A stretch of 64,000 nucleotides of DNA. Origin: Streptomyces sp. TSRI0107. Its GTDB lineage: Bacteria > Actinomycetota > Actinomycetes > Streptomycetales > Streptomycetaceae. The notes beneath the pieces are model-generated. The model was not told the origin of the DNA, ran no database searches, and worked only from the letters and a program-made list of their open reading frames with translations. Position 1 is the stretch's first letter; each line of letters starts with the position of its first letter. Positions 41,741 to 49,437 of the stretch are shown here, in pieces. The position numbers and the translations under genes are program-made. The stretch lies in NCBI RefSeq assembly GCF_001905845.1, contig NZ_LIVZ01000006.1, forward strand, positions 186,001-250,000, written 5' to 3'.

Positions 41741-41826
41741 CTGCCGGATGAACTCCTGGCGGACTACCGGATGAACTCCTGGCTGGACTGCCGGATGAAC
41801 TCCCGGCTGGACTGCTGGATGATCAG
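41741..41826. repeat. 24-bp tandem repeats at the end of a TetR gene
   Basis: Copies begin at 41741, 41764, 41788 and 41812 (last partial), consensus CTGCCGGATGAACTCCTGGC then TGGA. They touch the stop codon of the TetR gene (41823). The rest of the gap 41545-41740 is A/T-richer near 41585-41630 and has no gene. Confidence 0.9.
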
Positions 41827-42467
41827 GGTCGGCGCAGGTCCTCCATGGTGACGGCCGTGCCCGGGAGTTCGGTGCGGGCCGGGGCCCGCAGTCCGTCCAG
41901 GTACAGCTGAAGATGGCGGTGGACGAAGCGGTCGGCGCTCAGGCACGCGGTGCCGGCCGGCGGCCGGCTGAGCTGGGCGACACCGAGCATCAGGTCGCCG
42001 ACGCCCACGTCGGGCCGGAGCTGACCGGCCGCCTTGGCGCGGTCCATGACCTCCCCGACCAGCTGCTCGAAACGCTCGCGCGCGGCCTCCAGGTCCGGGT
42101 GGTTCTGGTCGAAGGTGCTGGAGACCATGGGGCACAGCGCGCTGATCCGCTCGTCGGCGGCGGCGTGCGCGATGCGCTCCATGGCCGTGAAGGCGTCGCC
42201 GGTCTCGGCGAGGGCCCGCTCGGCCGCCTCGACCGTACGGTCGATGACGGCGCAGACGACCTCGCGGACGAGGGCGTCGCGGTCCGGGAAGTTGCGGTAC
42301 ACCGTGGCGTTGCCGACGCCGGCCCGGCGGGCGATCTCGTCGAACGGCACATCGGGGCCGAACTCGACGAACATCTCCCGGGCGGCGGTGACGATCCGCT
42401 CCCGGTTGCGCAGGGCGTCGGCGCGCGGCCGGGTCGCCTTGCGGCGCGCGGGGGTGGCGGTCTGCAC
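41823..42467 (-). CDS. TetR-family transcriptional regulator
   Basis: A 214-residue TetR repressor. A basic N-terminal tail (ARRKATRPRADALRNRERI) precedes the HTH EMFVEFGPDVPFDEIARRAGVGNATVYRNFPDRDALV in order, and the C-terminal helical ligand domain carries few cysteines. It is upstream of the efflux pump on the same strand and divergent from the M6-like protease. Two identical-pattern palindromes lie just upstream, the likely operators. Confidence 0.93.
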   Translation of the reverse strand: MQTATPARRKATRPRADALRNRERIVTAAREMFVEFGPDVPFDEIARRAGVGNATVYRNFPDRDALVREVVCAVIDRTVEAAERALAETGDAFTAMERIAHAAADERISALCPMVSSTFDQNHPDLEAARERFEQLVGEVMDRAKAAGQLRPDVGVGDLMLGVAQLSRPPAGTACLSADRFVHRHLQLYLDGLRAPARTELPGTAVTMEDLRRP

Positions 42468-42538
42468 GGCGTACTCCTCGCTCGATGACTGGTGATGCTG
42501 CTCGGTTACTGCTTGATGTCTGCTCAGTGCCGGTGATC

Positions 42539-42595
42539 CGGGGACCGGGTCCCCGTTTCGCCCGGACGCATGGTTAAACGGGGATTCGATCCCCG
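42539..42595. promoter_or_regulatory. Twin 17-bp palindromic operators CGGGGA-N5-TCCCCG
   Basis: CGGGGA-CCGGG-TCCCCG (42539-42555) and CGGGGA-TTCGA-TCCCCG (42579-42595) share the same arms and spacer length. They start exactly 40 bp apart, on the same face of the helix. They lie 70-130 bp upstream of the TetR gene. Confidence 0.7.
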
Positions 42596-42623
42596 CTTAT
42601 TTCCCACTACTGAAAACTTTCCA

Positions 42624-42639
42624 TGTGACCTGAATCACG
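42624..42639. promoter_or_regulatory. CRP-like site TGTGA-N6-TCACG
   Basis: TGTGA-CCTGAA-TCACG matches the CRP core apart from the last base. It lies upstream of the protease gene start (42762). Confidence 0.45.
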
Positions 42640-42761
42640 CACCCGGACCCGGGAAACCCACGATCGGTCTCCTCCAACGCGCGCCCGCGTCCCGCCCGTC
42701 ACAGGGTGATCGAAAGGGTGCAGCCAGACCGGGGCGGCTGCCTGGAGCGAAAGGTCCATGC

Positions 42762-44321
42762 ATGCAGCCGCAGCCGTCCAGCCGCTGGATACGCCCGGTA
42801 CGACGCATGCGGCGCGCGGCGGTACGAGGGATGCGGCGCGAGGCGATGCGGGGGTTGGGGGGCGGAGCAGCGCCGCGCGTGGAGCGCGGGCGGCTGCCCC
42901 GCATGCTCCAGGCGGTACCCCGCGTGTGGCGCGAGGCGGTACCCCGCACGTGGCGCGAGCCGGTGACCCGCATCGGACGGGAGACGGAACCCCGCACATG
43001 GCGCAAGGCCGCACCCCACACATGGCGCGACGCGGCACCCCGCACATGGCGTGAGGCCGCACCCCGCATGCGGCGCGTGGCCGCGTTCGCGGCGGTGACC
43101 GCCCTGACGGCCGCGGTCAGCACCTCCGCGAGCACCGGCCACTTCACCCACGGCCCGGCCACGGCGGGCGCGCGCCCCCTCGGCACGGCGCACTCGTCCG
43201 CCCTCGCGCCCTGCATGATCACCAGCCACCGGGACGTCCAGATGTCCGAGGGCATCCCCACCCCCGGCGGCTACTCCCCCTCCACCGGCACGGTCCGCGC
43301 CCTCACCCTGATGATCGACTTCTCGGACGCCCCCGGCGCCGGCACGGCCCTCGACCGGTACCGCGAGTTCTTCCCGCAGACCCAGGATTGGTTCCGCACC
43401 AGCTCCTACGGCCGCCTCGACTACCGCCCGGAGACCCCCATCCGGGGATGGCTGCGCATGCCGCAGCCCTTCGAGGCGTACGGCATAGAGCGCGGCGCGC
43501 CCTTCGACCCCGGGTACCGCAAGCTCGTCCAGGACATCGTGGCCACCGCCGACCCCAAGGTCGACTTCAGGTCGTACGACCTCCTGAACGTGCTGGTGAC
43601 CCCGAACGCGGGCCCGTCCGCGCTCGACACCGTGCTGTCGGTGACCTTCGCCGGGAACGCGGAGGCCCCCTCGGCGGACGGCGTGCCGGTGGCCAACGCG
43701 TCCTTCGTCTACTCCCGCCAGGACGACGGCTCCGGCTCCTACGACCGCACCGGCTACCGCGTGCTGCCCCACGAGAACGGGCACGTCTTCGGCCTGCCCG
43801 ACCTCTACACCCAGGAGGGCGGCGGCGCCGTCGGCCACTGGGACATCATGAGCGAGGACTGGGGCGCCAACAACGACCTGCTCGGCTGGCACAAGTGGAA
43901 GCTCGGCTGGCTCGACGCCGACCAGATCGCCTGCGCCGTGAAACCCGGCACCGCCGAGCACACCCTCACCCCGCTGGCCCGCACCGGCGGCATCAAACTC
44001 CTCTTCGTCCCCCTCGACGGCCGCACCGGCTACGCCGTCGAACTCCGCACCCGGGAGGGCAACGACGAGGCCGTGTGCCGCCCCGGCGTGCTCATCTACA
44101 AGGTCGACGCGGCCGTCGACACCGGCCAGGGCCCGATCACCGTCTACGACTCCCGCGGCGACAGCGGCGGCTGCACCCGCAGCCCCAACGTCCACGCGGA
44201 ACTCTCCGACGCGCCGTTCACCCCCGGCGACACGTTCAAGGACCCGGCGAAGGGCATCCGCATCACGGTGACATCGGCCGACCCGAAGGGCGACCATGTG
44301 ATCCGGGTGACACGGGACTGA
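42762..44321 (+). CDS. Secreted M6-like metalloprotease with repetitive N-terminal extension
   Basis: A protein of about 519 residues with a zinc-metalloprotease domain of the immune inhibitor A (M6) group. The motif is HENGHVFGLPD, with zinc ligands His337 and His341 and catalytic Glu338; WDIMSEDWG follows. A hydrophobic stretch VAAFAAVTALTAAVS serves as signal peptide, about residues 107-121, and the mature protein would be extracellular. In front of it lie seven copies of an 8-residue unit (AAPRTWRE). The ATG at 42762 has an AAAGG site. An ATG at 43068, directly before the hydrophobic core, would give a normal signal peptide and is a serious alternative. Confidence 0.8.
   Translation: MQPQPSSRWIRPVRRMRRAAVRGMRREAMRGLGGGAAPRVERGRLPRMLQAVPRVWREAVPRTWREPVTRIGRETEPRTWRKAAPHTWRDAAPRTWREAAPRMRRVAAFAAVTALTAAVSTSASTGHFTHGPATAGARPLGTAHSSALAPCMITSHRDVQMSEGIPTPGGYSPSTGTVRALTLMIDFSDAPGAGTALDRYREFFPQTQDWFRTSSYGRLDYRPETPIRGWLRMPQPFEAYGIERGAPFDPGYRKLVQDIVATADPKVDFRSYDLLNVLVTPNAGPSALDTVLSVTFAGNAEAPSADGVPVANASFVYSRQDDGSGSYDRTGYRVLPHENGHVFGLPDLYTQEGGGAVGHWDIMSEDWGANNDLLGWHKWKLGWLDADQIACAVKPGTAEHTLTPLARTGGIKLLFVPLDGRTGYAVELRTREGNDEAVCRPGVLIYKVDAAVDTGQGPITVYDSRGDSGGCTRSPNVHAELSDAPFTPGDTFKDPAKGIRITVTSADPKGDHVIRVTRD
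42912..43079 (+). repeat. Seven 24-bp tandem repeats encoding (A)(A/V)PRTWRE
   Basis: Units AVPRVWRE, AVPRTWRE, PVTRIGRE, TEPRTWRK, AAPHTWRD, AAPRTWRE and AAPRMRRV follow each other in frame, each 24 nt. The DNA copies have diverged by several bases. They precede the signal-peptide-like segment of the protease. Confidence 0.9.
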
Positions 44322-44338
44322 GGGGGCAGGGGGGCGGC

Positions 44339-44950
44339 ATGCGTCTGACGAAGTACACGCACTCGTGCGTACGCCTGGAAGCCGGAGGCTCTGAATCCGG
44401 CGGCGTTCTGATCATCGACCCGGGCATCTGGAGCGAACCCGCGGCCCTCGCCGGCGCCGACGCGATCCTCCTGACCCACGAACACGCGGACCACGCAGAC
44501 CTGTTGCGCCTAAAAGGCCTGGGCGCCCCCGTCTACGCCCCTGCCACCGCGAACCTCCCCGACCTCGACTTCATCGGCGTCACCGCCGGCGAGGAGTTCA
44601 CCGCGGCCGGCTTCCGGGTGACCGCCCACGGCGGCCGACACGCCCACGTCCACGGCGGCTTCCCCGACTGCCCCAACCTCGGCTACCTCGTCGAGGACCG
44701 CCTCTACCACCCCGGAGACTCCCTCCACCGCCCCGACCGCCCCGTCGAAACCCTCCTGGTCCCCCTCCAGGCCTCCTGGCTCAAAACAGCGGAAGCGATC
44801 ACCTTCCTCCAAGCCGTCGCCCCGGAACGTGCCCACGGAATCCACGACGCCCAGATCAACGAACGCGCCCTGACCAGCATCAACGGCTGGCTCACCACCA
44901 CCGGCGCCGACCACTACCACTGGCTCCCCCCAGGAGCCTCCCCCCACTGA
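44339..44950 (+). CDS. Metallo-beta-lactamase-fold hydrolase
   Basis: A 203-residue UlaG/YtnP-like MBL-fold protein. The metal-binding motif is THEHADHADL (HxHxDH), with further ligands in HGGRHAHVHGG, HPGDSLH and HGIHD. Such proteins hydrolyse esters, phosphodiesters or lactones. The ATG at 44339 has GGGGGG close by and lies 17 bp after the protease stop, so the two may be co-transcribed. Substrate unknown. Confidence 0.88.
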   Translation: MRLTKYTHSCVRLEAGGSESGGVLIIDPGIWSEPAALAGADAILLTHEHADHADLLRLKGLGAPVYAPATANLPDLDFIGVTAGEEFTAAGFRVTAHGGRHAHVHGGFPDCPNLGYLVEDRLYHPGDSLHRPDRPVETLLVPLQASWLKTAEAITFLQAVAPERAHGIHDAQINERALTSINGWLTTTGADHYHWLPPGASPH

Positions 44951-45009
44951 CCGACCCGCCCGCTACACTGACGACGGCAACGCGGACACGACCGCCCGCA
45001 CCGCCGACT

Positions 45010-45082
45010 GCCTTCGTAGCTCAGGGGATAGAGCACCGCTCTCCTAAAGCGGGTGTCGCAGGTTCGAATCCTGCCGGGGGCA
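45010..45082 (+). tRNA. tRNA-Arg (anticodon CCT), island attachment site
   Basis: A complete 73-nt cloverleaf starting GCCTTCGTAGCTCAGGGG. The anticodon stem CCGCT/AGCGG encloses CTCCTAA, giving anticodon CCT, which reads AGG (Arg). The acceptor stem GCCTTCG/CGGGGGC contains two G-U pairs. CCA is not encoded. Its 3' part is duplicated at 49394-49437, so it was the target of an integrating element. Confidence 0.96.
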
Positions 45083-45084
45083 CA
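45041..45084 (+). other. Attachment site attL (3' part of tRNA-Arg)
   Basis: From the anticodon loop to just past the tRNA end, this 44-nt sequence is repeated at 49394-49437 with one mismatch (A45046/G49399). Bases 45047-45084 are identical. This is the usual footprint of tyrosine-recombinase integration. Confidence 0.88.
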
Positions 45085-45228
45085 ACGCGTTACCGCTCCG
45101 ACCTGGGGTTCGTCCCCCAGGGAGGACTCCCACTCGGCCTCGGACTTCTCGTCCGGGGCCGTTTGCGTGAGCGGACGGAGAGCTGATCCCCGAAATCTCT
45201 CCAACGGATAAGCATCATCCGGCACGGA

Positions 45229-45848
45229 CTCCGGCCCAGCGCAAGACCCAGGCCGACCTGGCGGTCCTCGACTTCGTCAACGACGCCGAGGACATACAGG
45301 AGTCCTTCCGCCCGTACTTCGAGGAGGCGAACACCCTCCCCTCCGACCCCAACCTGCTCTACACCGCGCAGAGTCGGGTCATGCAGGCTGCGATCCTGTC
45401 CGGGCAGGAGATGGACGAGTTCGCCGCCGCGTACTTCGCCGCCATGGAGAAGGCGGCGGGTTCGCAGTCCAAGTGGGAGAAGCTGCACGCCGAGCTGTAC
45501 CGGCTGCTCTCCCCCGCCGTCGCCCGCTTCACCGGGCTGCAGGACAGCGACGACGAGGACGACCAGGAGACGGCGGAGGGCTTCCGCGCCGACCTCAACG
45601 ACTACGTCAGGAAGTACGGCTTCCTCGCGCAGATCGTCCCCTACCGGGACGCCGAGTGGAACGGCTGCACCTCTACGGCCGCTACCTCCTCAACCGGCTG
45701 CCGCGCCGCGCGGACGGCGGCGTGGACATAGGCGAGGTCGACCTCAGCCATCTACGGGTGGAGAAGACCAGCGAGTACGACGTCTCCCTCACCCCCGAGG
45801 GGCCGCGGGCATGGTCCGCCAGTACTTCGGTCCCGACAAGGGCTTAAA
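45229..45848 (+). pseudogene. Type I restriction enzyme HsdR, degraded C-terminal fragment
   Basis: The frame reads KTQADLAVLDFVNDAEDIQE...LNDYVRKYGFLAQIVPYRDAE, then needs a +1 shift near 45655 to continue LERLHLYGRYLLNRLP...VDLSHLRVEKTSEYDVSLTPEG. This order is that of the C-terminal region of HsdR, the helicase-nuclease subunit of type I restriction systems. The N-terminal nuclease and helicase domains are missing, one base (probably C in GAGCTGGAA) is lost at the shift, and the homology stops at about 45815. No HsdM or HsdS gene is near. It is a relic inside the tRNA-Arg island. Confidence 0.8.
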
Positions 45849-46038
45849 GTCCAGCCTGGACCGCAGCGCCCACAAGGCGGCCTGGCGGATGATCCGCCGC
45901 GAGGAGGGGCTGGACGACGACATCTGACGTGTACGCCCAGGCCGGGTGACCGGCCGGGGCGTCCTTCGAGAACGTCACCAGCACGGCCGGAAGTACGGGT
46001 TGCCCTCGCCATGAGGTGCAACGACTGGGGAGGGGTAA

Positions 46039-46707
46039 ATGAGCAACGCAGTGGACGAGACCGAAGGTTCTCGGCTTCAGAAGGCCGTCGAAACGATCGT
46101 CATGACACCGGCAGCGGCCGCCAAGGTCGTGGACGGTTACCGTGCGACCTTCGAGGACAAGAACGAGCGGAAGCCCGAGAGCCTGGAGGACAAGCGCCGG
46201 ATCGCGGCCAAGATCATAGGCCGGTACTCCAAGATGTCGGCAGCCGCTGGAGCCGTCACCGCCGCCCCTAGCGTGATTCCAGGGGTCGGAACCGCGGTCG
46301 CGATCCTCGGCGGTGGTGCCACCGACGTCGCCGTGGCGCTCAAGCTCCAGGTCGACATGTGCATGTGCCTGGTCGAGGTGTTCGAGACCGAGCTGAGCAC
46401 CGAGGACAAGAAGCACCTCGCCTTCACCCTCGCCTTGGCGGGCTCGGTGGAACAGATGGCGTCGAAGGGCGGCAAGGCTGCGGTGCAGAAGATCGCCCAG
46501 AAGCTGGTCTACCAGTACCTCACGGGGCCCGCCCTGGTCACGATCAAGCAGCTGTTCAAGAGGGTGTCCATCACCTTCACCCAGAAGGCGATGGCCAAGG
46601 CGATTCCGGCCGGCGTGGGTGTCGCTTTCAGCAGCTCGACCAACTACGTACTGACGAGGGTGGTGGGCAGGGTTGCCGTCGCCGTCCTGGCCAAGGACGT
46701 GAAGTAG
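46039..46707 (+). CDS. Hypothetical protein with central hydrophobic hairpin (EcsC-like)
   Basis: A 222-residue protein. A charged N-terminal helix region (1-66) precedes a Gly/Ala-rich hydrophobic stretch AAAGAVTAAPSVIPGVGTAV and on to about residue 110. A second weakly hydrophobic part (about 160-215) follows. The arrangement resembles EcsC or DUF697-type membrane-associated proteins, but the match is only general. The ATG at 46039 has a very strong GGGGAGGGG site 4 nt upstream. It is an intact island gene behind the HsdR relic. Confidence 0.65.
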   Translation: MSNAVDETEGSRLQKAVETIVMTPAAAAKVVDGYRATFEDKNERKPESLEDKRRIAAKIIGRYSKMSAAAGAVTAAPSVIPGVGTAVAILGGGATDVAVALKLQVDMCMCLVEVFETELSTEDKKHLAFTLALAGSVEQMASKGGKAAVQKIAQKLVYQYLTGPALVTIKQLFKRVSITFTQKAMAKAIPAGVGVAFSSSTNYVLTRVVGRVAVAVLAKDVK

Positions 46708-46745
46708 CAGCGCCGCATCTGGTCCCTGAACGCGACCGAGCTTGG

Positions 46746-47009
46746 CTATGCGGAGGAGGCGGGAGTTTCGGGGGAGGGCGGCAGGGGGTCGGCGACGAAA
46801 GTCCCCAGCCCAACCTCGCCCCGCGTCCACCCCTCCTCCCGCACATGCCGCATCGCCTTCGCCGCTGTCGCATTCACCACGCCGAACTCTTGGGCGATTT
46901 CCAGAGTGGAGGGCACGCGACTTCCCGGCGGATACGTGCCGTTCTTGATGCGCCGGATGATCTCCGCTGCGATCTGCCGCCACAGGGGGCGTGTGCGGTC
47001 AAGCTCCAT
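46746..47009 (-). CDS. Small GntR-family winged-helix regulator
   Basis: An 87-residue single-domain GntR protein: RPLWRQIAAEIIRRIKNGTYPPGSRVPSTLEIAQEFGVVNATAAKAMRHV is the complete winged HTH, with no effector domain after it. Such small GntR proteins (KorSA/YtrA-like) often come with mobile elements. ATG at 47009. Direct repeats lie upstream, and two small genes run divergently. Confidence 0.85.
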   Translation of the reverse strand: MELDRTRPLWRQIAAEIIRRIKNGTYPPGSRVPSTLEIAQEFGVVNATAAKAMRHVREEGWTRGEVGLGTFVADPLPPSPETPASSA

Positions 47010-47049
47010 GACCCTCAGCGTGGGTGACCACGGCTTTCCGTGCATCCGT

Positions 47050-47066
47050 GGTTATCTGCGGTTATC
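47050..47066. promoter_or_regulatory. GGTTATC direct repeats upstream of GntR gene
   Basis: GGTTATC occurs at 47050-47056 and 47060-47066 (10-bp period) in the divergent gap of the small GntR regulator. It is a probable binding site, by position. Confidence 0.45.
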
Positions 47067-47158
47067 CACGCTAATGTTGATGCGCAGCACAGAGCGGCCC
47101 CGACAGGAAGCGGCTACTTCCCTACCGGGGCCTCAGCCGACTGATTGGGAGTCGACCT

Positions 47159-47473
47159 ATGCGCAGCCTACTGGCCGCGATTCTGGCCCTGTTCCTGCCC
47201 GCCCGGGGTGCCCATCGCGCCGCAGCGCCGCCACCACTGCCCCCCTTCTCCTGTCCGCCCGCTCCGGAACCCCCGCCCGTGGTCACGCGCCCGCACCTGG
47301 CGGACGTCATCACCGTCGACGGCATGCCCCTGGTCCGGCCGTACCTCGTCGAATGGGAACGCGAGCGGGACGAACATGACCGGCGCCGCCTTCAGCGCGA
47401 GCGGCGCAGGGCGGCGGTCCTGGCGACGCTGGGGCAGGACTACGTTCCGGTTCCGTGGGAGGTCGCCGCATGA
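47159..47473 (+). CDS. Small hypothetical island protein
   Basis: A 104-residue protein. A hydrophobic N-terminus (MRSLLAAILALFLPARG) could be a signal or anchor. A proline-rich linker follows, then a charged helix (WERERDEHDRRRLQRERRRAAV). ATG at 47159. Its stop overlaps the start of the next gene by 4 nt. It is divergent from the GntR gene. No function known. Confidence 0.65.
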   Translation: MRSLLAAILALFLPARGAHRAAAPPPLPPFSCPPAPEPPPVVTRPHLADVITVDGMPLVRPYLVEWERERDEHDRRRLQRERRRAAVLATLGQDYVPVPWEVAA

Positions 47474-47733
47474 GCACGAGTACGCCGCGGCTGCGCAGTC
47501 TCGGCCTCGACCCGGACACCGGCAAGGAGGCCCTGGCGGTCACGCACCCCGGCGGCCGTCTTGAGGAGCTGGCCGACGCGCACGCGCTGAAGGCCGCCGC
47601 CGTCCTGGTGACGGTCGTCGGCGCAGTGCTGGAGGCGGGGAAGGCGTCGGACGCCGAGCTCGCCGCCTTCGTAACGCCGTTGCACGCCGCGCTCGAAGAA
47701 TGCGTCGGCATCATGGCGGCCGACAAGGAGTGA
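47470..47733 (+). CDS. Small hypothetical island protein
   Basis: An 87-residue soluble helical protein, MSTSTPRLRSLGLDPDTG at the start, with repeated Ala/Leu helices. The ATG overlaps the previous stop (ATGA), so the pair is translationally coupled. I recognise no family. Its partnership with the GntR gene suggests a small regulatory unit of the island. Confidence 0.65.
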   Translation: MSTSTPRLRSLGLDPDTGKEALAVTHPGGRLEELADAHALKAAAVLVTVVGAVLEAGKASDAELAAFVTPLHAALEECVGIMAADKE

Positions 47734-47763
47734 TGGCGTAGCGGCAAGTCGGCCGCAGGGCCG

Positions 47764-48579
47764 GTGGTGCCTTCTGCTCTCCCCCACCGTCGCCCGCTCC
47801 GGCCGCTGCCGGTCAGCTGGGCGGCCGCCGTCGCCGCGCAGGTCGCGACCGTGCTGTCGTACGCGCACGACGTGCCGGTGATCCACCGGGACCTCAAGCC
47901 GGGCAACATCCTCGTCGCCCGCGACGGCACGGTGAAGGTCCTCGACTTCGGCATCGCGGCGATCCTGCGGACCGACGTCACCAAGCTGACCGCCACCGGC
48001 AGCCCCATCGGCACCCACCAGTACATGGCGCCGGAGCAGGTCCGCGGCGGACGCATCACCCCGCAGACCGACCTGTACGCGCTCGGCTGTGTGCTGCACG
48101 AACTCCTCAGCGGGCGGCTCGTGTTCGAGGCGGAGAGCGAGTACCTGCTGATGTACCAGCACGTCAACGCCGCCCCCACCCCGCTTCGGCGGCTGCGGCC
48201 CGACGTCCCCGAGGCGCGGCCCGCCGACACGCAGGAGGTGTACGCGCGGCTGCTGCCGTTCCTCCCGCCGCCGGGCCAGGAGCCCGGCACGGCGGATGCC
48301 GGGCCGGCCGGCGCGCCCGACCCCACCGGCGTGTTCCGTCGCCCGTTCGCGCCCCGCGCCCGCGCCCATGCCCCGGCGCCCGGCGGTCCGGCGCCGACGG
48401 CCGTCCTCCCGGGGGCCCCGCCGGTGCCCGTCCCCGCCCGGCGCGCGAGGACCTCAAGGAGTTCGACGGTTCGGCTTCCTGACCCGCTTCCTGCAGAAGC
48501 CGGCGACGAGTCCACCGCGCCGGTTTCCCACTTGTCGTGGGCTTGCTGGTCGGATGTCGGCCGACGAGAGGGAGCGTGA
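47764..48579 (+). pseudogene. Serine/threonine protein kinase, truncated remnant
   Basis: Kinase homology begins inside the C-lobe: AAQVATVLSYAHDVPVIHRDLKPGNILVARDGTVKVLDFGIA in order, then GTHQYMAPEQVRGG and DLYALGCVLHELLSG. The whole N-lobe (Gly loop, ATP-binding Lys) is absent. Near PDVPEARPADTQEVYARLL the usual segment between these parts is shortened by roughly 15-20 residues, and the frame drifts after about 48440 into Arg/Ser-rich sequence. It therefore cannot be an active kinase. Confidence 0.75.
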
Positions 48580-48665
48580 GCGGGATCAGAGTGGTGGAAG
48601 GACGGCGGACAGTACGCTGAATCCAGCGGGATCGGGCCCGCTGCACAGTGTCCGGGAGGTGCTTC

Positions 48666-49232
48666 ATGACGGCCGAGATGGTGGCCCCGGCATGGATGCA
48701 TGAGCAGATCACGGCGGAGGAGTACGACTCCTGGTCCGAGGAGCAGTGCGCCGGCATCGAGGTCGTGGACGGGATGGTCGTCGTGAGTCCGAGCGCGTCC
48801 AAGCGGCACAACCGGCTCGCTCGGATTCTGGCGAACGCCCTGGATGCCGCCGCGGGCCCGGAGTGGAACGCCGACACGGACTTCGACGTCCGGCTTCAGG
48901 ACGTCCCGCTCACCAATCGCCGCCCGGACGTCGTCGTGTACCGCGCGGACACGATCGACGTCACCCCCACCCGCCCCGAGCACGTGCTGCTGGTGGCGGA
49001 GGTGGTGTCTCCGGGCTCGGAGACCACCGACCGGATCGTGAAGGTCGACCAGTACGCCAAGGCAGGCATCGGCTTCTACTGGAGGATCGAGCAGGCCGCG
49101 ACCGGCGTTCCTCTCGTGTACACCTACGTCCTCGACCCCGCGACGAAGACCTACCGGAACGGAGACGTCTTCACGGGCGTCCTCAAGGTCGCGGCCCCCT
49201 TCCCGGTGGAGGTCGACCTCGGGCAGGTCTGA
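48666..49232 (+). CDS. Uma2-family putative endonuclease (DUF820)
   Basis: A 188-residue Uma2 protein with a PD-(D/E)xK nuclease fold. Motifs include WSEEQCAGIEVVDGMVVVSPSASKRHN at the N-terminus, then RRPDVVVY (catalytic Asp) and LLVAEVVSPGSETTDRIVKVDQYA (Glu and Lys). ATG at 48666 with a GGGAGG site. These genes occur in many copies in Streptomyces; their biological role is not established. It is the last gene before the island's right end. Confidence 0.88.
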   Translation: MTAEMVAPAWMHEQITAEEYDSWSEEQCAGIEVVDGMVVVSPSASKRHNRLARILANALDAAAGPEWNADTDFDVRLQDVPLTNRRPDVVVYRADTIDVTPTRPEHVLLVAEVVSPGSETTDRIVKVDQYAKAGIGFYWRIEQAATGVPLVYTYVLDPATKTYRNGDVFTGVLKVAAPFPVEVDLGQV

Positions 49233-49393
49233 CCATGCACTGCTTGGCAGTCGGCGACGCGTGAGCGATGCGTGAGCGGACTGCCCGATACAGGGCGCCA
49301 TGATCCGGATCAAGCGGCTCGCCGCGCGGTTCTGACCAGGGACAAAGCACCGTACGGCAGCGCCAGGCAGCCCTCGGCAGGGATTCGATCCCA

Positions 49394-49437
49394 CTCCTGA
49401 AGCGGGTGTCGCAGGTTCGAATCCTGCCGGGGGCACA
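49394..49437 (+). other. Attachment site attR (duplicated tRNA-Arg 3' end)
   Basis: CTCCTGAAGCGGGTGTCGCA and onwards repeats the tRNA-Arg 3' region at 45041-45084 over 44 nt with one mismatch. There is no 5' tRNA half upstream, so this is not a second tRNA gene but the distal boundary of the island. Confidence 0.88.

Noticed and set aside
41741..43079. CRISPR array
   Set aside because: The 24-bp units are directly adjacent with no spacers, partly coding, and no cas genes are near. The same holds for the arrays at 35519 and 49501.
44914..45225. Minus-strand frame containing APGRIRTCDTRFRR
   Set aside because: This peptide is the well-known false translation of a tRNA gene (here tRNA-Arg); the same string at 49183-49650 comes from attR.
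45229..49232. Functional type I restriction or other phage-defence system
   Set aside because: HsdR is a frameshifted C-terminal piece, HsdM and HsdS are absent and the kinase is truncated; only single genes of unknown role remain intact.
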